From Fibrobacter sp. UWB15 (GTDB lineage Bacteria > Fibrobacterota > Fibrobacteria > Fibrobacterales > Fibrobacteraceae), in contig NZ_FXBA01000003.1 in assembly GCF_900177705.1 (NCBI RefSeq), positions 247,003 to 311,002 on the forward strand: a DNA stretch of 64,000 bases, in the 5' to 3' direction. The position numbers and the translations under genes are program-made. Within the stretch, counting starts at the first letter, position 1, and each line of letters starts with the position of its first letter. This document shows, piece after piece, positions 8,325 to 17,566 of the stretch. The notes under the pieces were generated by a model. That model was not told the origin of the DNA. It was given only the letters and a program-made list of their open reading frames with translations, and ran no database searches.

Positions 8325-9758
8325 ATGAAGAGTTCTCTTAAAACAACCGCATTAGCATTCCTTGCAACGATTTCTGTTGCATGGGCTAATCCTCATATTA
8401 CTTTCGCTGATTCTGCACGCCACCACGAGGTGAGTATTGGTGCGCAGCTGGTGGATTCCCTTGCGATTACGAACCTGACGAACGCCCCGACGCATTACGA
8501 CAATTCGGCTTCGGTACGCCTGTTTTTGAACGGACACTTTACCGAGCGTTTCTTGTTCAACGCCCGCGTCAAGGTAAGCACGGACCACACGAATAAAGAC
8601 ATTTACGACAACTTTTACAACCCGAGCGAAGGAATCCCCTATAACAAGCAAAGCGACAACAAGCGCACTTGGGATATTTTCGCAGCTAACGCCAGCTACG
8701 ACTTGGATGCCGTTCGCCTGCTCGCTGGATTCGATTATTTGAGCATGGGACCCGCCCGCAGAAACCACGTGATTTTGCGCGGCGAACAAAGCAATTACCG
8801 CCCGTGGCAAGATTCTACGAGCCGCATTTTCGAACCCGCCCCCACACCTTATTTCGGCTACCAGTTTGAATTGGGCCCAATCGTTTACTCGCAGTACGCC
8901 ATGAAGCTTTTCGAGAAAAAGAACTTCGGCAAGTACATGCACGTACACCGCTTGGATTTGAACTTGCCCAAGAACATTACATTCGGCCTTTCTGAAACGG
9001 CGCTCTACGGAAGCACCACCGAGGAATTCCCGAACCCGAACGAAGACGCCGACAGCACCGGCCGCGAATTCGAATGGGCTTACGTGATTCCATTCATTCC
9101 TTACGTTTTCCAGGAACACCTGCAGGGCGACCAGGACAACATTTCACTCGCGTTCGATTTGAGCGTTAAAACGATACCGCATTGGGAATTCTACGGAGAA
9201 CTCTTGTGGGACGACATGAAATCGCCTACGAGTATGTTCGATGACGGCTGGTGGGGCAACAAGTGGGCAACCTCGGTCGGCATTGCCCGCGATAGCCTTA
9301 AACTCGGCAGCACGCTTTGGAACTGGTACCTGGAATACACCCGCGTAGAACCGTGGGTCTACACGCACCACAAGGGCGGCGGCTACACTTACCGCAGCTA
9401 TTCCCAGAGCCTCGGCTCCGATCTCGGTCCGAACAGCCGCGAAATCTACAGCGAAGTCAGCGGGCTCTACAAGGTCGAAAGAGGGCTCTTGAAAGACGCC
9501 TTGTTCAAAGGAACGCTGCATGCAAGCGCCGTCGCAAAAGACACGGCCTTCGGCGGAAACATCACCGACATGCACACACCCGAAAGCGCCACCGACAAAA
9601 AATTCTTGAACGAAAATACCACCTTGCACTACGTGGAAGTCGGCGGTAAAATCGAAATCAAGCCGTGGGAATGGATGACATTCCGCGCGGGCTATGACCG
9701 TTACTTCGGTGATTACGAAGGATTCCGCGCCATGGTCGGCGGAAGTTTCCAATACTAA
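8325..9758 (+). CDS. Wzi-like capsule assembly outer-membrane protein
   Basis: The ATG at 8325 is preceded by AAGG and is followed by a clean signal peptide (MKSSLKTTALAFLATISVAW ending in ANP). An ATG at 8313 is less well placed. The 477-residue product has many alternating polar/aromatic strands and ends in Phe-Gln-Tyr, a typical terminal aromatic of outer-membrane beta-barrels. The pattern WDIFAANASYDLDAVRLLAG, FDYLSMGPARRNHVIL and WEFYGELLWDD resembles the Wzi capsule-anchoring family. It overlaps the end of the upstream GT2, so it is co-expressed with the glycosyltransferases and may anchor or pass their product at the cell surface. Family assignment is by pattern, not by search. Confidence 0.65.
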   Translation: MKSSLKTTALAFLATISVAWANPHITFADSARHHEVSIGAQLVDSLAITNLTNAPTHYDNSASVRLFLNGHFTERFLFNARVKVSTDHTNKDIYDNFYNPSEGIPYNKQSDNKRTWDIFAANASYDLDAVRLLAGFDYLSMGPARRNHVILRGEQSNYRPWQDSTSRIFEPAPTPYFGYQFELGPIVYSQYAMKLFEKKNFGKYMHVHRLDLNLPKNITFGLSETALYGSTTEEFPNPNEDADSTGREFEWAYVIPFIPYVFQEHLQGDQDNISLAFDLSVKTIPHWEFYGELLWDDMKSPTSMFDDGWWGNKWATSVGIARDSLKLGSTLWNWYLEYTRVEPWVYTHHKGGGYTYRSYSQSLGSDLGPNSREIYSEVSGLYKVERGLLKDALFKGTLHASAVAKDTAFGGNITDMHTPESATDKKFLNENTTLHYVEVGGKIEIKPWEWMTFRAGYDRYFGDYEGFRAMVGGSFQY

Positions 9759-9773
9759 CTAAGAGAAAGTTTT

Positions 9774-10202
9774 TTATTCCTCGAATAGTGCATTCAGCTG
9801 TTCGGGAGTTGTTGCCGCCAACGCCTTTGCACGCCACTCCGGGTTCAGCAGTTTACGTGCAATATTTGCGATAAACTGTGTATGGCATGTGGCAGACTCT
9901 GCCGGCGAAAGCAGCAAGCAAATGTATTGCGGCACTTGCCCTTGCTTTACAGCGATGTCGGTAAAACCCTTGGGGCAAACAGCAAAAGCAAACAGCGGCT
10001 GCGGGAGGCCAGGCACACGCGTATGCGGCAACAAGAGGCCCTCGCCCATGTAGATTCCCTGAGACACGCGTTCCGACAAAGACTTCCATGTCGCCATGGG
10101 GTCGAACTTGACCGGACCATGCACCAGGGCATCGTAAGCAAAACCCAAAGCCCTAGCGAAGGATTCGGGTTCTGCATAATGTTTTACGTAAATAGGCTGC
10201 AT
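9774..10202 (-). CDS. PTS EIIA type-2 (PtsN/fructose-like) domain protein
   Basis: A 142-residue single-domain protein. GEGLLLPHTRVPG places the phosphorylatable histidine at His60, as in EIIA-Fru/EIIA-Ntr, and FAVCPKGFTDIA follows in the expected place. No transporter domain is attached, so a regulatory role like PtsN is more likely than sugar uptake. The ATG directly abuts the stop of the upstream kinase-like gene (no intervening base), which implies a shared mRNA. Confidence 0.75.
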   Translation of the reverse strand: MQPIYVKHYAEPESFARALGFAYDALVHGPVKFDPMATWKSLSERVSQGIYMGEGLLLPHTRVPGLPQPLFAFAVCPKGFTDIAVKQGQVPQYICLLLSPAESATCHTQFIANIARKLLNPEWRAKALAATTPEQLNALFEE

Positions 10203-11216
10203 TTATACCAGTGCGTTGTCCATGAAGTCGAAGGTCTTCGGAGATGTAGCCTTGGCAATCTTCTTGAATTCATCAAAGACAACACGCAACTGACGCTTAC
10301 CCGGTTCAATGTACTGTTCAAACTTCTGGATTCCCTTCACCTTGCTCAAGAAGCAGTAAGCGCCCATGGCCTGCATCACGCGCTGCAAGCTAGCGTGAAT
10401 AAAGGCTTCCCAAGCGTCTTCCTTGGTGTAGGTCTTGGTTTCGCGATAAGAAACGCGCCAATATTCAAAGAAGTCCTTGATTTCGGTCAGCGAAAGTTCT
10501 ACATACGGGTCCCACAAGAGAGAAGCCAAGTCATAGAACATGGCTCCGCGGCGTGCGCCCTGGAAATCTACGAAGGCGATTTCGGAATTTGGCTTCACCA
10601 TGATGTTCTGGCTCTGGAAATCGCGATGCATCAGCACCTTGTGCTGGGCTTCCACAGAAACCGCAATCAGGGAATAGAACTGACGCACGTATTCGGGGAT
10701 TTCAGCAATGCCCTTGAAATTCTTCAAGTAGTTTTCGGTAAAGTAGTCGGTTTCCCACTTGAGGGCGGCAAAGTCGAAGCGACGAAGCCAAAGGTCAGAG
10801 CGAGAACTGAAAAGCGAGCGGGAAATGTTCTGCCACTTGATCAAAGAATCAATGACTTCGGGGTAAAGAATGCGAACGTTGCCCGTCTTCTTTTCGGAAC
10901 CCGGCGAAACAATGTTGTCAAGCAAGTTGTGGGCACCCAAGTCTTCTTGAAGCACGGAGCAAGAGGCTTCGTCTACGCAATAAATCTTAGGAACCGGAAG
11001 TCCGAAAGAACCGAAAGCTTCGGCATAGTCCACAAAACGCTTAAAATCTTCATCTACCGAGGCAGAAACCTGCAAAACGGCGCTCTGCTTACCCGAGGCA
11101 ATTCGGTAATACTTACGGCCCGAACCGGCACCGGCGATAGAGGTGAGTTCATAATCGGCATAGCCGCGGGACTTCAAATACTTTTCAATAACAGGCGAAA
11201 CAATTTCGTTACTCAT
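10203..11216 (-). CDS. Aminoglycoside-phosphotransferase-fold sugar kinase (AmgK-like)
   Basis: A 337-residue APH-fold kinase. The catalytic loop is VLMHRDFQSQNIMV (Asp199) and the metal-binding Asp217 lies in IAFVDFQGARRG. The FQGA signature and YDLASLLWDPYV match the AmgK group, which phosphorylates N-acetylmuramic acid/N-acetylglucosamine at the anomeric position during cell-wall recycling. Its usual MurU partner is not in the window. A TATATT -10 box lies 7 bases before the start codon, so the mRNA may be nearly leaderless. True substrate not provable from sequence. Confidence 0.7.
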   Translation of the reverse strand: MSNEIVSPVIEKYLKSRGYADYELTSIAGAGSGRKYYRIASGKQSAVLQVSASVDEDFKRFVDYAEAFGSFGLPVPKIYCVDEASCSVLQEDLGAHNLLDNIVSPGSEKKTGNVRILYPEVIDSLIKWQNISRSLFSSRSDLWLRRFDFAALKWETDYFTENYLKNFKGIAEIPEYVRQFYSLIAVSVEAQHKVLMHRDFQSQNIMVKPNSEIAFVDFQGARRGAMFYDLASLLWDPYVELSLTEIKDFFEYWRVSYRETKTYTKEDAWEAFIHASLQRVMQAMGAYCFLSKVKGIQKFEQYIEPGKRQLRVVFDEFKKIAKATSPKTFDFMDNALV

Positions 11217-11237
11217 GGTTTGTAATATAGTTATTTA

Positions 11238-11279
11238 GTAGGAAGTAGACGATAGGAAGTAGGAAGTTGACAGTGGTTG
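11238..11279. repeat. Heptanucleotide array A (GTAGGAA/GTAGACG type)
   Basis: Six consecutive 7-base units (GTAGGAA, GTAGACG, ATAGGAA, GTAGGAA, GTTGACA, GTGGTTG) lie upstream of the sugar-kinase gene, between its start and the end of the permease gene. No inverted partner array is present here. Confidence 0.8.
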
Positions 11280-11300
11280 GTGGTCCACAAACAGGACTAA

Positions 11301-12317
11301 CTACGAGAATTTGATGCGCGGGTCTACGAGGGTGTAGAGGATATCGCTGAACAAGCGGCCAATCATCGCCATCAAGCTGCTCAGGAAGATGACGCCCATA
11401 ACCACGTTGTAGTCGCGGTTGACCATGGAGTTGTAATAAAGCAGACCCATGCCGTCGATATCGAAGACCTTTTCGATAAGGAGCGCGCCCGCAAACATCA
11501 AGGTGCAGATTTCAGAAAGACGAGTCGCAATGGGAATCAGGGCGTTACGGAGCGCGTGGCGAACGAGCGCCTGGTTAAAGCTCATGCCCTTCGCAAGCGC
11601 CGTGCGCATATAGTCCTTGCCCAGTTCTTCGAGCGCCGAATTCTTCATCAAAAAAGTCAGGAACGCGAATTCGCTGATCATGTAGCAGAAAATCGGCAAA
11701 ATCAAATGGTGCCCGAGATCCACAATCTTTTCGAAGAAGGTAAAGTCTTCGAAGTCATCGCTTGTGAGGCCGCCTAGCGGGAAAATGTCGAGGTACGAGC
11801 CGCCCGCGAGGAATATAATCAGGAGGATTCCGAGAGCGTAGCCCGGCATCACGTAGCCCGAGAAAATCACACCCGAAGAAAGCGAATCGAGTTTGCTCCC
11901 GTGATGAACCGCCTTCCAAAGGCCTAGCGGAATACAGACAAGGTAACTCAGGAAGAACGAGGTGATTCCAAAGAACAGCGAAATCGGGAAACGGCTCGTA
12001 ATCACATCCCACACGGGGAGCCCGTAGGTGTAACTGGAGCCCAAGTCCAGGTGCAGAACGTTCCAGAGCCAAGTCAGGTAACGCTTCCAGGCGGGTTGAT
12101 CAAAACCGAAGTACGCCTGGATTTGCGCAATCTGGTCGGGCGAGAGCGCCTTGGAGGCATCTACCCCGCCCTTCATCGCAGCGGCCTGCTGCGCTCGTGA
12201 AATCATTTCCTCCACCGGGCCGCCTGGCAGCAGCTGGATAAGAATAAAGCATACCAATGAAATCCCGATTAAAGTCGGAATCATCAAAAGTAAGCGGCGG
12301 AGGATATAGGAACGCAT
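11301..12317 (-). CDS. ABC transporter permease, YejB/DppB type
   Basis: A 338-residue inner-membrane permease of the peptide/microcin C uptake family. The N-terminus MRSYILRRLLLMIPTLIG is typical of DppB/OppB/YejB, and the insert before the EAA loop (AAAMKGGVDASKALSPDQIA) is characteristic of YejB. The cytoplasmic EAA loop reads EELGKDYMRTALAKGMSFNQ. The C-terminus LYTLVDPRIKFS is also canonical. The other subunits of the transporter are not adjacent, which is unusual because yejA-B-E-F are normally together. A heptanucleotide array runs up to the start codon and no Shine-Dalgarno is visible. Confidence 0.82.
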   Translation of the reverse strand: MRSYILRRLLLMIPTLIGISLVCFILIQLLPGGPVEEMISRAQQAAAMKGGVDASKALSPDQIAQIQAYFGFDQPAWKRYLTWLWNVLHLDLGSSYTYGLPVWDVITSRFPISLFFGITSFFLSYLVCIPLGLWKAVHHGSKLDSLSSGVIFSGYVMPGYALGILLIIFLAGGSYLDIFPLGGLTSDDFEDFTFFEKIVDLGHHLILPIFCYMISEFAFLTFLMKNSALEELGKDYMRTALAKGMSFNQALVRHALRNALIPIATRLSEICTLMFAGALLIEKVFDIDGMGLLYYNSMVNRDYNVVMGVIFLSSLMAMIGRLFSDILYTLVDPRIKFS

Positions 12318-12323
12318 GGTGTA

Positions 12324-12388
12324 GTAGGAAGTAGGAAGTAGGAAGTAGGAAGTAACTGTCTACTTCCTACCGTCTACTGTCTACTTTT
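12324..12388. repeat. Heptanucleotide array B, inverted arms
   Basis: Four perfect GTAGGAA units (12324-12351) are followed by reverse-complement units TACTTCC, TACCGTC, TACTGTC and TACTTTT (12361-12388). The two arms can form a long imperfect hairpin between dapB and the permease gene. The array abuts the permease start on one side and overlaps the dapB stop on the other. Confidence 0.85.
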
Positions 12389-13218
12389 TAACGCATCTTG
12401 CCAGAGCGGAGCACGTCCATCATGTTGAAGGGTTTGGCCGTTCCGTTTGCAATGTGGCATGCGAGGAAGTTCACGGCGTCTACTGTGCCTTCGGCGTAAA
12501 TCTTGCGGCCGCACACATTGTGCTGGAATTCAAAGTGAACCGTACCATCGGCGCTGTCGAGGCTGTAGGTGTGGAAGGCGTGACCGCCGAGGTATTCTTC
12601 GGGTACGTGCATACGTTCCATCTGTTCCTTCTCGTCGCGGACCTTTTCAATATCGTCGACGGTGAAATCAAAGCCCATCTTCTGGAAGTCGCCCACCACG
12701 GCCTTCGCGGTACCGCTCGTATCGGCCTTGGTCTTCTGGTGGCTTTCTACCACGGAAAGTTTGTAGCCGTTGAATGCCGTCGGGAATTCCTTGGCCAGGA
12801 ATTCGATCATCATCTGGAAAGCGACAATCTGCTTTGCCATGTTCGGGGCAATCACGCTCGGGTGATTGGCATCGGCAACGAGCTTGGCAAGCGCTTCGCG
12901 GTCGCCACCGGTGGTGCCCATCACGAACGGAATCTTGTGCTTTACATAGAAAGCGGCGTTGTCGTTCACGGCCGTCGGGTGCGTGTAATCGATGCAAATG
13001 AGGTTCGGGTACTTTTCAAGAACTTCTGCGATGCGAGCTTCACGATTGCTCGGCTTCAAAAGCTGGATGGTCTTGCCGGCGACTTCGGCTTCGTTTTCAA
13101 CGATAATTTCACCCGTCAAAGAATACGGGACGAGTTCGAGGCCGCGGGCCACGCAGGTTTCGGCCACAATGCGACCCATGTTGCCCGGAATACCATTTAC
13201 CATCACTTGTACAGACAT
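12388..13218 (-). CDS. dapB: 4-hydroxy-tetrahydrodipicolinate reductase
   Basis: The start at 13218 is chosen because AGGAG precedes it and the product then begins MSVQVMVNGIPGNMGRIVAE, the NAD(P)H-binding glycine motif. The 276-residue length and sequence resemble the plant-type DapB branch. MGTTGGDREALAKL and VIAPNMAKQIVAFQ form the active-site region, and VVESHQKTKADTSGTAKAVV supplies the catalytic His/Lys and substrate phosphate-like loop. It reduces the product of DapA in lysine and diaminopimelate synthesis. It stands between two heptanucleotide arrays and no other dap gene is close. Confidence 0.93.
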   Translation of the reverse strand: MSVQVMVNGIPGNMGRIVAETCVARGLELVPYSLTGEIIVENEAEVAGKTIQLLKPSNREARIAEVLEKYPNLICIDYTHPTAVNDNAAFYVKHKIPFVMGTTGGDREALAKLVADANHPSVIAPNMAKQIVAFQMMIEFLAKEFPTAFNGYKLSVVESHQKTKADTSGTAKAVVGDFQKMGFDFTVDDIEKVRDEKEQMERMHVPEEYLGGHAFHTYSLDSADGTVHFEFQHNVCGRKIYAEGTVDAVNFLACHIANGTAKPFNMMDVLRSGKMR

Positions 13219-13256
13219 AATAACTCCTAGTTTTTGGGAGGAAAGATAGAAAAACA

Positions 13257-13284
13257 GTAGGAAGTAGGAAGTAGACAGTAGACA
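13257..13284. repeat. Heptanucleotide array C
   Basis: Four head-to-tail 7-base units: GTAGGAA twice, then GTAGACA twice. They lie between the transglutaminase-like gene and dapB, with no inverted partner. Confidence 0.8.
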
Positions 13285-13288
13285 GTAA

Positions 13289-15319
13289 TTAATGTTTCCA
13301 GCGCTGTTCCTCGTACTCATCGAGGGTGTGCAAGGCCTGACGCGCCTTCTGGATTTTTTTGAGATTGGTTTGGTTCTCGGCGAGGCGTGAAAGCGCAATC
13401 CGGCAGCGTTCTGCAAATTTGCCGACAGTTTCGCCGGCTTCACGGCGAAGTCCCACGCGGGTCAAATCCCGCTCAGCGCGGTCAAGTTTTTTCGTCCATT
13501 CCAGAGACCGCGCCGAAACAAAGGCGTGATTCTTTGAATTTAATTTATACGCAATGTAAATCTTGCGGCCAGCAAAGCCCACAACAAGAATCACCAAAAC
13601 CGCATACAGAATCGGACTTTCCAAGAGAGCGGTCGATTGATTCTGCCAGCTATCGACGACGCGACGCCATTCGCCTTCCTTGAGGGCATGCATCACGCGG
13701 GCAAGACGCCCGCGCACGCCCTCCCATTTGACGCTCCACCAGCTGGGCGATTCCGCAAACTGCGGCAAAATGGGAGGCGTCGGGTCGAAGATTACCCAAC
13801 GATTATCCACATACGCTTCGACCCATGCATGCGAATGCTTGCGGCGGAAAATGCTATAAGGCAGCCCCTCGACCACCTCGGGATTTGCAAAGCCCGTCAC
13901 ATACCGCGAGGGAATTCCCAGGCGTCGAAGCACCAGCGCCGAAAGCGTCGCATAGTATTCGCAGAAGCCCTGCTTTTCACGCCAGAAAACAGCCAACGGT
14001 TCATTCTTCGCTCCATTCCAGCGCGTCATTCCCGGCACCGAAAGCGAGTAGGTGAAATTTGCGAGGTAATATGCCAACATTTTCTGCAACACCAGAGAAT
14101 CCGCAACAGCAGAATCCACCGCCGCAGAGTCGCGCAATCCCATCGCCGCAATCACGGTATCAATCAGCGGCAAGTACCGCTCGCCCACCAGCAAATCGCC
14201 TTCACTCGGAGCCATCAGAGAATCCGGCAACGAGCATGCCTCCGGCGATGTTTCCACCGAAACCGGCTTGCACTTGAAATAATGCCAGTCAGAACGTTTT
14301 CCGTTTCCGTCCAACCCCTGCACCATGCCGCCGGCATAATAGGTCAAAGAATCTACATCTTTCGCCGCAAAACCCACGACACCGTACGGCGCAAACACAA
14401 ATCCAAAATTATTGAGCGTCGACTGCACCCAAATCTGTTCCACCTCGCGCAGGGAATCGGCCTTCGTCAGCGAATCCGCGGTTTCAAATACCGCATAGTC
14501 CACCTGATAGTAGGCAGGATAAAGCCTCTTCGCAAATTTTGTCGGCAACTTCCAAATGCCCGCCACGTACTTTTCGTAGCTGGCCGCCTTAAAGTAACGC
14601 GACGGCTGTTTATCCCACACGCGCAATACCACCTGGCTATTGTAGCGAGAACTATAATTGCTCCCAAAGCTACCCAATGCCGCGACCGGATCAAAACCCA
14701 TCATGCGTTCGCGCTGGTAATAGTTTTCGGCCATCTGCGCGCCGTAGCGGTAACGCTGCGTTTTCCAGTATTGCCAACCACCGTAGGAGATGGCGCCAAG
14801 GGCCGCTATCACGAGCAAAAAGAGCCCGTACTTGTAAGGCGCTGTACCGCGGCGGCTATAAGCACAGAGCGCAAGCAAGAATCCTACAAGGCCCACAAAG
14901 CCCCAGCCGTGCGGCACCATGTACATTCCAAAGAGTAACGCGCCCACGCCATCGAAGGCGACAAAAACCTCAAAGCCGCCATTTCCGCGGCTCCGTTCCT
15001 GCAACGCCGCCAAATACAGCAAGTAAATTCCCGGCAAGAAAATCAGATAAGGCGACACGCCGTTTTCAACGGACGGAGTCATCACCCAGAAAAGCGCTAG
15101 CGGTACAATCGCGCCGTAAGCCAAAATCTTGTTGTAACGCGGGCGCTTCGCAAATTCGCGGCGGCGCGTCGCATTCAGCACACCGACAACCACAAAGTAG
15201 ATGGCAAATAAAAGTCCAAGCCACAAGAAGTCAAACGTATGCCCCAGATTCACCGAGGCAAGGCAAAGGAATAGCACCTTGAAGGCGTAGCGGATGTCTA
15301 CTTTTTCGCTTGACATCAT
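13289..15319 (-). CDS. Membrane-bound transglutaminase-like protein (TgpA type)
   Basis: A 676-residue membrane protein. Several N-terminal hydrophobic helices (about residues 12-190) precede an extracytoplasmic transglutaminase/protease-like domain. The triad is visible: Cys in GFCEYYATLSALVLRRLG, His in RKHSHAWVEAYVD and Asp in WVIFDPTPP. A further transmembrane helix near residue 570 is followed by a basic cytoplasmic tail. Its start overlaps the DUF58 gene by ATGA, completing the common MoxR-DUF58-transglutaminase arrangement. Members are thought to process or modify periplasmic proteins. Substrate unknown. Confidence 0.85.
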   Translation of the reverse strand: MMSSEKVDIRYAFKVLFLCLASVNLGHTFDFLWLGLLFAIYFVVVGVLNATRRREFAKRPRYNKILAYGAIVPLALFWVMTPSVENGVSPYLIFLPGIYLLYLAALQERSRGNGGFEVFVAFDGVGALLFGMYMVPHGWGFVGLVGFLLALCAYSRRGTAPYKYGLFLLVIAALGAISYGGWQYWKTQRYRYGAQMAENYYQRERMMGFDPVAALGSFGSNYSSRYNSQVVLRVWDKQPSRYFKAASYEKYVAGIWKLPTKFAKRLYPAYYQVDYAVFETADSLTKADSLREVEQIWVQSTLNNFGFVFAPYGVVGFAAKDVDSLTYYAGGMVQGLDGNGKRSDWHYFKCKPVSVETSPEACSLPDSLMAPSEGDLLVGERYLPLIDTVIAAMGLRDSAAVDSAVADSLVLQKMLAYYLANFTYSLSVPGMTRWNGAKNEPLAVFWREKQGFCEYYATLSALVLRRLGIPSRYVTGFANPEVVEGLPYSIFRRKHSHAWVEAYVDNRWVIFDPTPPILPQFAESPSWWSVKWEGVRGRLARVMHALKEGEWRRVVDSWQNQSTALLESPILYAVLVILVVGFAGRKIYIAYKLNSKNHAFVSARSLEWTKKLDRAERDLTRVGLRREAGETVGKFAERCRIALSRLAENQTNLKKIQKARQALHTLDEYEEQRWKH

Positions 15320-16512
15320 AGCGTAACCCTCTCGCTGTCCAAATCTTCTGGCGATACCACCAGCAATTTATCATCCGTCGAAGCAGACTGCGTTCCGACC
15401 ACGATATGCTTGTTTACAAGCGGTTCTTCGTTTTCGTAAAGTCCTATGCGAAGCACCGGGTCCATCGGGCGCGCCGCAGGTGCCCAAGGTACCGGCAGTT
15501 TTGCATGCGCAAGCGATGCAGGCGGAATTCTCACCAAGGCATCCAGCAAATTCTTGCGGCTTTCGCTACCGCCATCCAGCGCAATTTCTTCGCTGTCAAT
15601 AAAGAATCGCCCGAGAATTTCGCGATCCAAAAGCCACTCGCCCACCGCCGCCGTCATGCGAATCGCCTGCTCCAAGTATTGCCGCGACTTGAAATTCGGT
15701 GTCGCCGTATCCAACAGCAGAATCACGCCCGCGCCGCGTTCCACCTCGAATTCTTTCGTGAAAGGCTTTCCGTAGCGGGCAAAAGCCTTATGGTGCAAAT
15801 CCCGCAGGGAATCGCCTTCGCGATAAGGCCGCACGCCTATAAAATTCATGCCGCGGGTAAGACTCGGCATCAAAAACGGCGCAAACGCCATGCCCGAAGC
15901 GCCTTGAGTGAGGAACGGGAATTCTTGCACCTTGAGCGCACGCGGGTACACCAGCAATTCCACCGAGCCGTTAAAGCCATAAGGCCAGCGCAAAAGTCCC
16001 ATGATTTCGGGCACATTCGCCGAGACCTTATTCAGCATAAAGGAGCCGCGGCGCGTCGTACGCACATGGCATTCCATCTTGCGCGACGGCTCGCCCTTCT
16101 TAATCTTTGCGCGGTCCGATTCAAAACCTGTAAGCGAGGGCGGCAAACGGTTCGCTCCCAAAGTCACACAATCAATCGTCGAGCGCACCGCCACAAAAGC
16201 CGTTACCGTAGCCGTTTCGCCTTCGCGCACGCGATTCACCGAAACGCTTTCAACCCAAATCTTGCTCCGTTTCGCTGTCACGAACAGGCTAAAGACAAGT
16301 CCCAAAAACAGCAGAAAATCAATCCCTGCAAAAATCCACGCCGCCCAGAATCCAGGCACTGCGCCTGCAAACATCGCGAGCAAAAAAAGCGAGGCAAAGG
16401 CGCGACCTGCCGGAGTAAAGTAATCTAGCCACCAAAAGTAAACAGCCATCAAAATCCCCGATTTTTTCGGGGCCCGCGGAATAGAACGAATAAACCAGTG
16501 GAAGAAAGACAT
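15316..16512 (-). CDS. DUF58 domain protein
   Basis: A 398-residue protein with two N-terminal membrane helices (about residues 36-78). The DUF58 signature is FIGVRPYREGDSLRDLHHKA, ARYGKPFTKEFE, followed by a von Willebrand-A-like strand VILLLDTATPN. It is the usual partner of a MoxR ATPase and a transglutaminase-like protein, both adjacent. The ATG at 16512 directly follows a heptanucleotide array and has no Shine-Dalgarno. An internal ATG at 16449 preceded by GGGGA could be the true start, shortening the protein by 21 residues. Confidence 0.85.
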   Translation of the reverse strand: MSFFHWFIRSIPRAPKKSGILMAVYFWWLDYFTPAGRAFASLFLLAMFAGAVPGFWAAWIFAGIDFLLFLGLVFSLFVTAKRSKIWVESVSVNRVREGETATVTAFVAVRSTIDCVTLGANRLPPSLTGFESDRAKIKKGEPSRKMECHVRTTRRGSFMLNKVSANVPEIMGLLRWPYGFNGSVELLVYPRALKVQEFPFLTQGASGMAFAPFLMPSLTRGMNFIGVRPYREGDSLRDLHHKAFARYGKPFTKEFEVERGAGVILLLDTATPNFKSRQYLEQAIRMTAAVGEWLLDREILGRFFIDSEEIALDGGSESRKNLLDALVRIPPASLAHAKLPVPWAPAARPMDPVLRIGLYENEEPLVNKHIVVGTQSASTDDKLLVVSPEDLDSERVTL

Positions 16513-16513
16513 T

Positions 16514-16588
16514 GTAGGAAGTAGGAAGTAGGAAGTAGGAAATAGTTACGGCATACTGTCTACCGTCTACTTCCTACTGTCTACTCTT
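16514..16588. repeat. Heptanucleotide array D, inverted arms
   Basis: Four GTAGGAA units (16514-16541) are followed by reverse-complement units TACTGTC, TACCGTC, TACTTCC, TACTGTC and TACTCTT (16554-16588). It fills the whole gap between moxR and the DUF58 gene and can fold as an imperfect hairpin. Confidence 0.85.
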
Positions 16589-16589
16589 T

Positions 16590-17501
16590 TCATTTCGGCA
16601 CCGCAACCTGTTTCAGAATTCCCTGCAAAATCTTCTTGCTGGCGTCAGGGTCGCCACTGTCCTTGGCGAACACGCGGTGCTCCATCACCGGGAAAAACAC
16701 GCGCTGAATGTCATCGGGATTCACAAAGTCGCGGTCATTCACATACGCACACGCCTGCGCCATACGCACCAGATTCAATCCGGCACGCGGGCTAGCCGCC
16801 AGACGCACGCCGCCGTCGTTACGCGTCGCCTGCACCAGTGAAATCACATAGCGCTCCAGAGATTCATCAATATGAATACCGCGCACCGTGGCACGAGCCT
16901 TCAAAATTTCTTCGGGACTCGTCACCGCCTTCAAAGTATCTATCGGGCGACTTGTACGATGCGCCCGCAAAATTTCAAGTTCCGTTTCTGCGGTCGGATA
17001 GCCTACAGAAATACGCACCATAAAGCGGTCCATCTGCGCTTCGGGCAGCGGGAACACACCGTGGAATTCCACCGGGTTCTCTGTCGCAAGCACCATAAAA
17101 AGTTCCGGCAACTTGTACCGTTCGCCTTCCAGCGACACCTGGCGCTCTTCCATCGCTTCCAAGAGCGCACTCTGCGTACGCGGCGAGGCTCGGTTGATTT
17201 CGTCGGCCAAAAGCACCTGCGTAAACACAGGACCCTTCTTGATTTCAAATTCACCCGTATTCGCCTTGAATACTGCACCACCAGTCACATCGGCAGGCAA
17301 CAAATCCGGCGTAAACTGGATTCGCGCAAAGTCCGCGCCAATCGCCGCGGCAAGCGCCTTCGAAAGCGTCGTCTTGCCCGTGCCGGGAACATCTTCCACC
17401 AGCACATGGCCATCGGCCAATAGCGCCATCACCAAAAGTTCCACCGTGTCCGATTTACCCAGCAGAACCCCATTTAAAGAATCTATCAGCTCTTTTACCA
17501 T
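16590..17501 (-). CDS. MoxR-family AAA+ ATPase
   Basis: A 303-residue AAA+ ATPase. Walker A is VEDVPGTGKTTLSKA (residues about 35-49), Walker B is VLLADEINR with the following sensor region (SPRTQSALLEAMEERQVS), and sensor 1 is VLATENPVEFHG. MoxR proteins act as chaperone-like remodellers, usually working on the von Willebrand-A or DUF58 protein encoded next door. TATATT lies 6 bases before the ATG and no Shine-Dalgarno is seen, so its mRNA is probably leaderless. Confidence 0.92.
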   Translation of the reverse strand: MVKELIDSLNGVLLGKSDTVELLVMALLADGHVLVEDVPGTGKTTLSKALAAAIGADFARIQFTPDLLPADVTGGAVFKANTGEFEIKKGPVFTQVLLADEINRASPRTQSALLEAMEERQVSLEGERYKLPELFMVLATENPVEFHGVFPLPEAQMDRFMVRISVGYPTAETELEILRAHRTSRPIDTLKAVTSPEEILKARATVRGIHIDESLERYVISLVQATRNDGGVRLAASPRAGLNLVRMAQACAYVNDRDFVNPDDIQRVFFPVMEHRVFAKDSGDPDASKKILQGILKQVAVPK

Positions 17502-17517
17502 ATTCTAAATATATAAT

Positions 17518-17543
17518 AAAAAAGGAATCACGTTAGTGATTCC
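17518..17543 (-). terminator. Intrinsic terminator of nfo
   Basis: A perfect 8-base stem (GGAATCAC / GTGATTCC) with a 4-base loop is followed on the minus strand by six Ts. It lies just downstream of nfo and just upstream of the moxR promoter. Confidence 0.85.
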
Positions 17544-17566
17544 AAATCCGTGTGGCCTAAGGCTAT

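Noticed and set aside
13637..14938. A 433-codon frame opposite the transglutaminase gene
   Set aside because: His/Arg-rich shadow of a clear membrane protein gene on the other strand.
11238..16588. CRISPR-like or transposon-end interpretation of the heptanucleotide arrays
   Set aside because: Units are contiguous with no spacers, there is no transposase, and no target-site duplication was seen.
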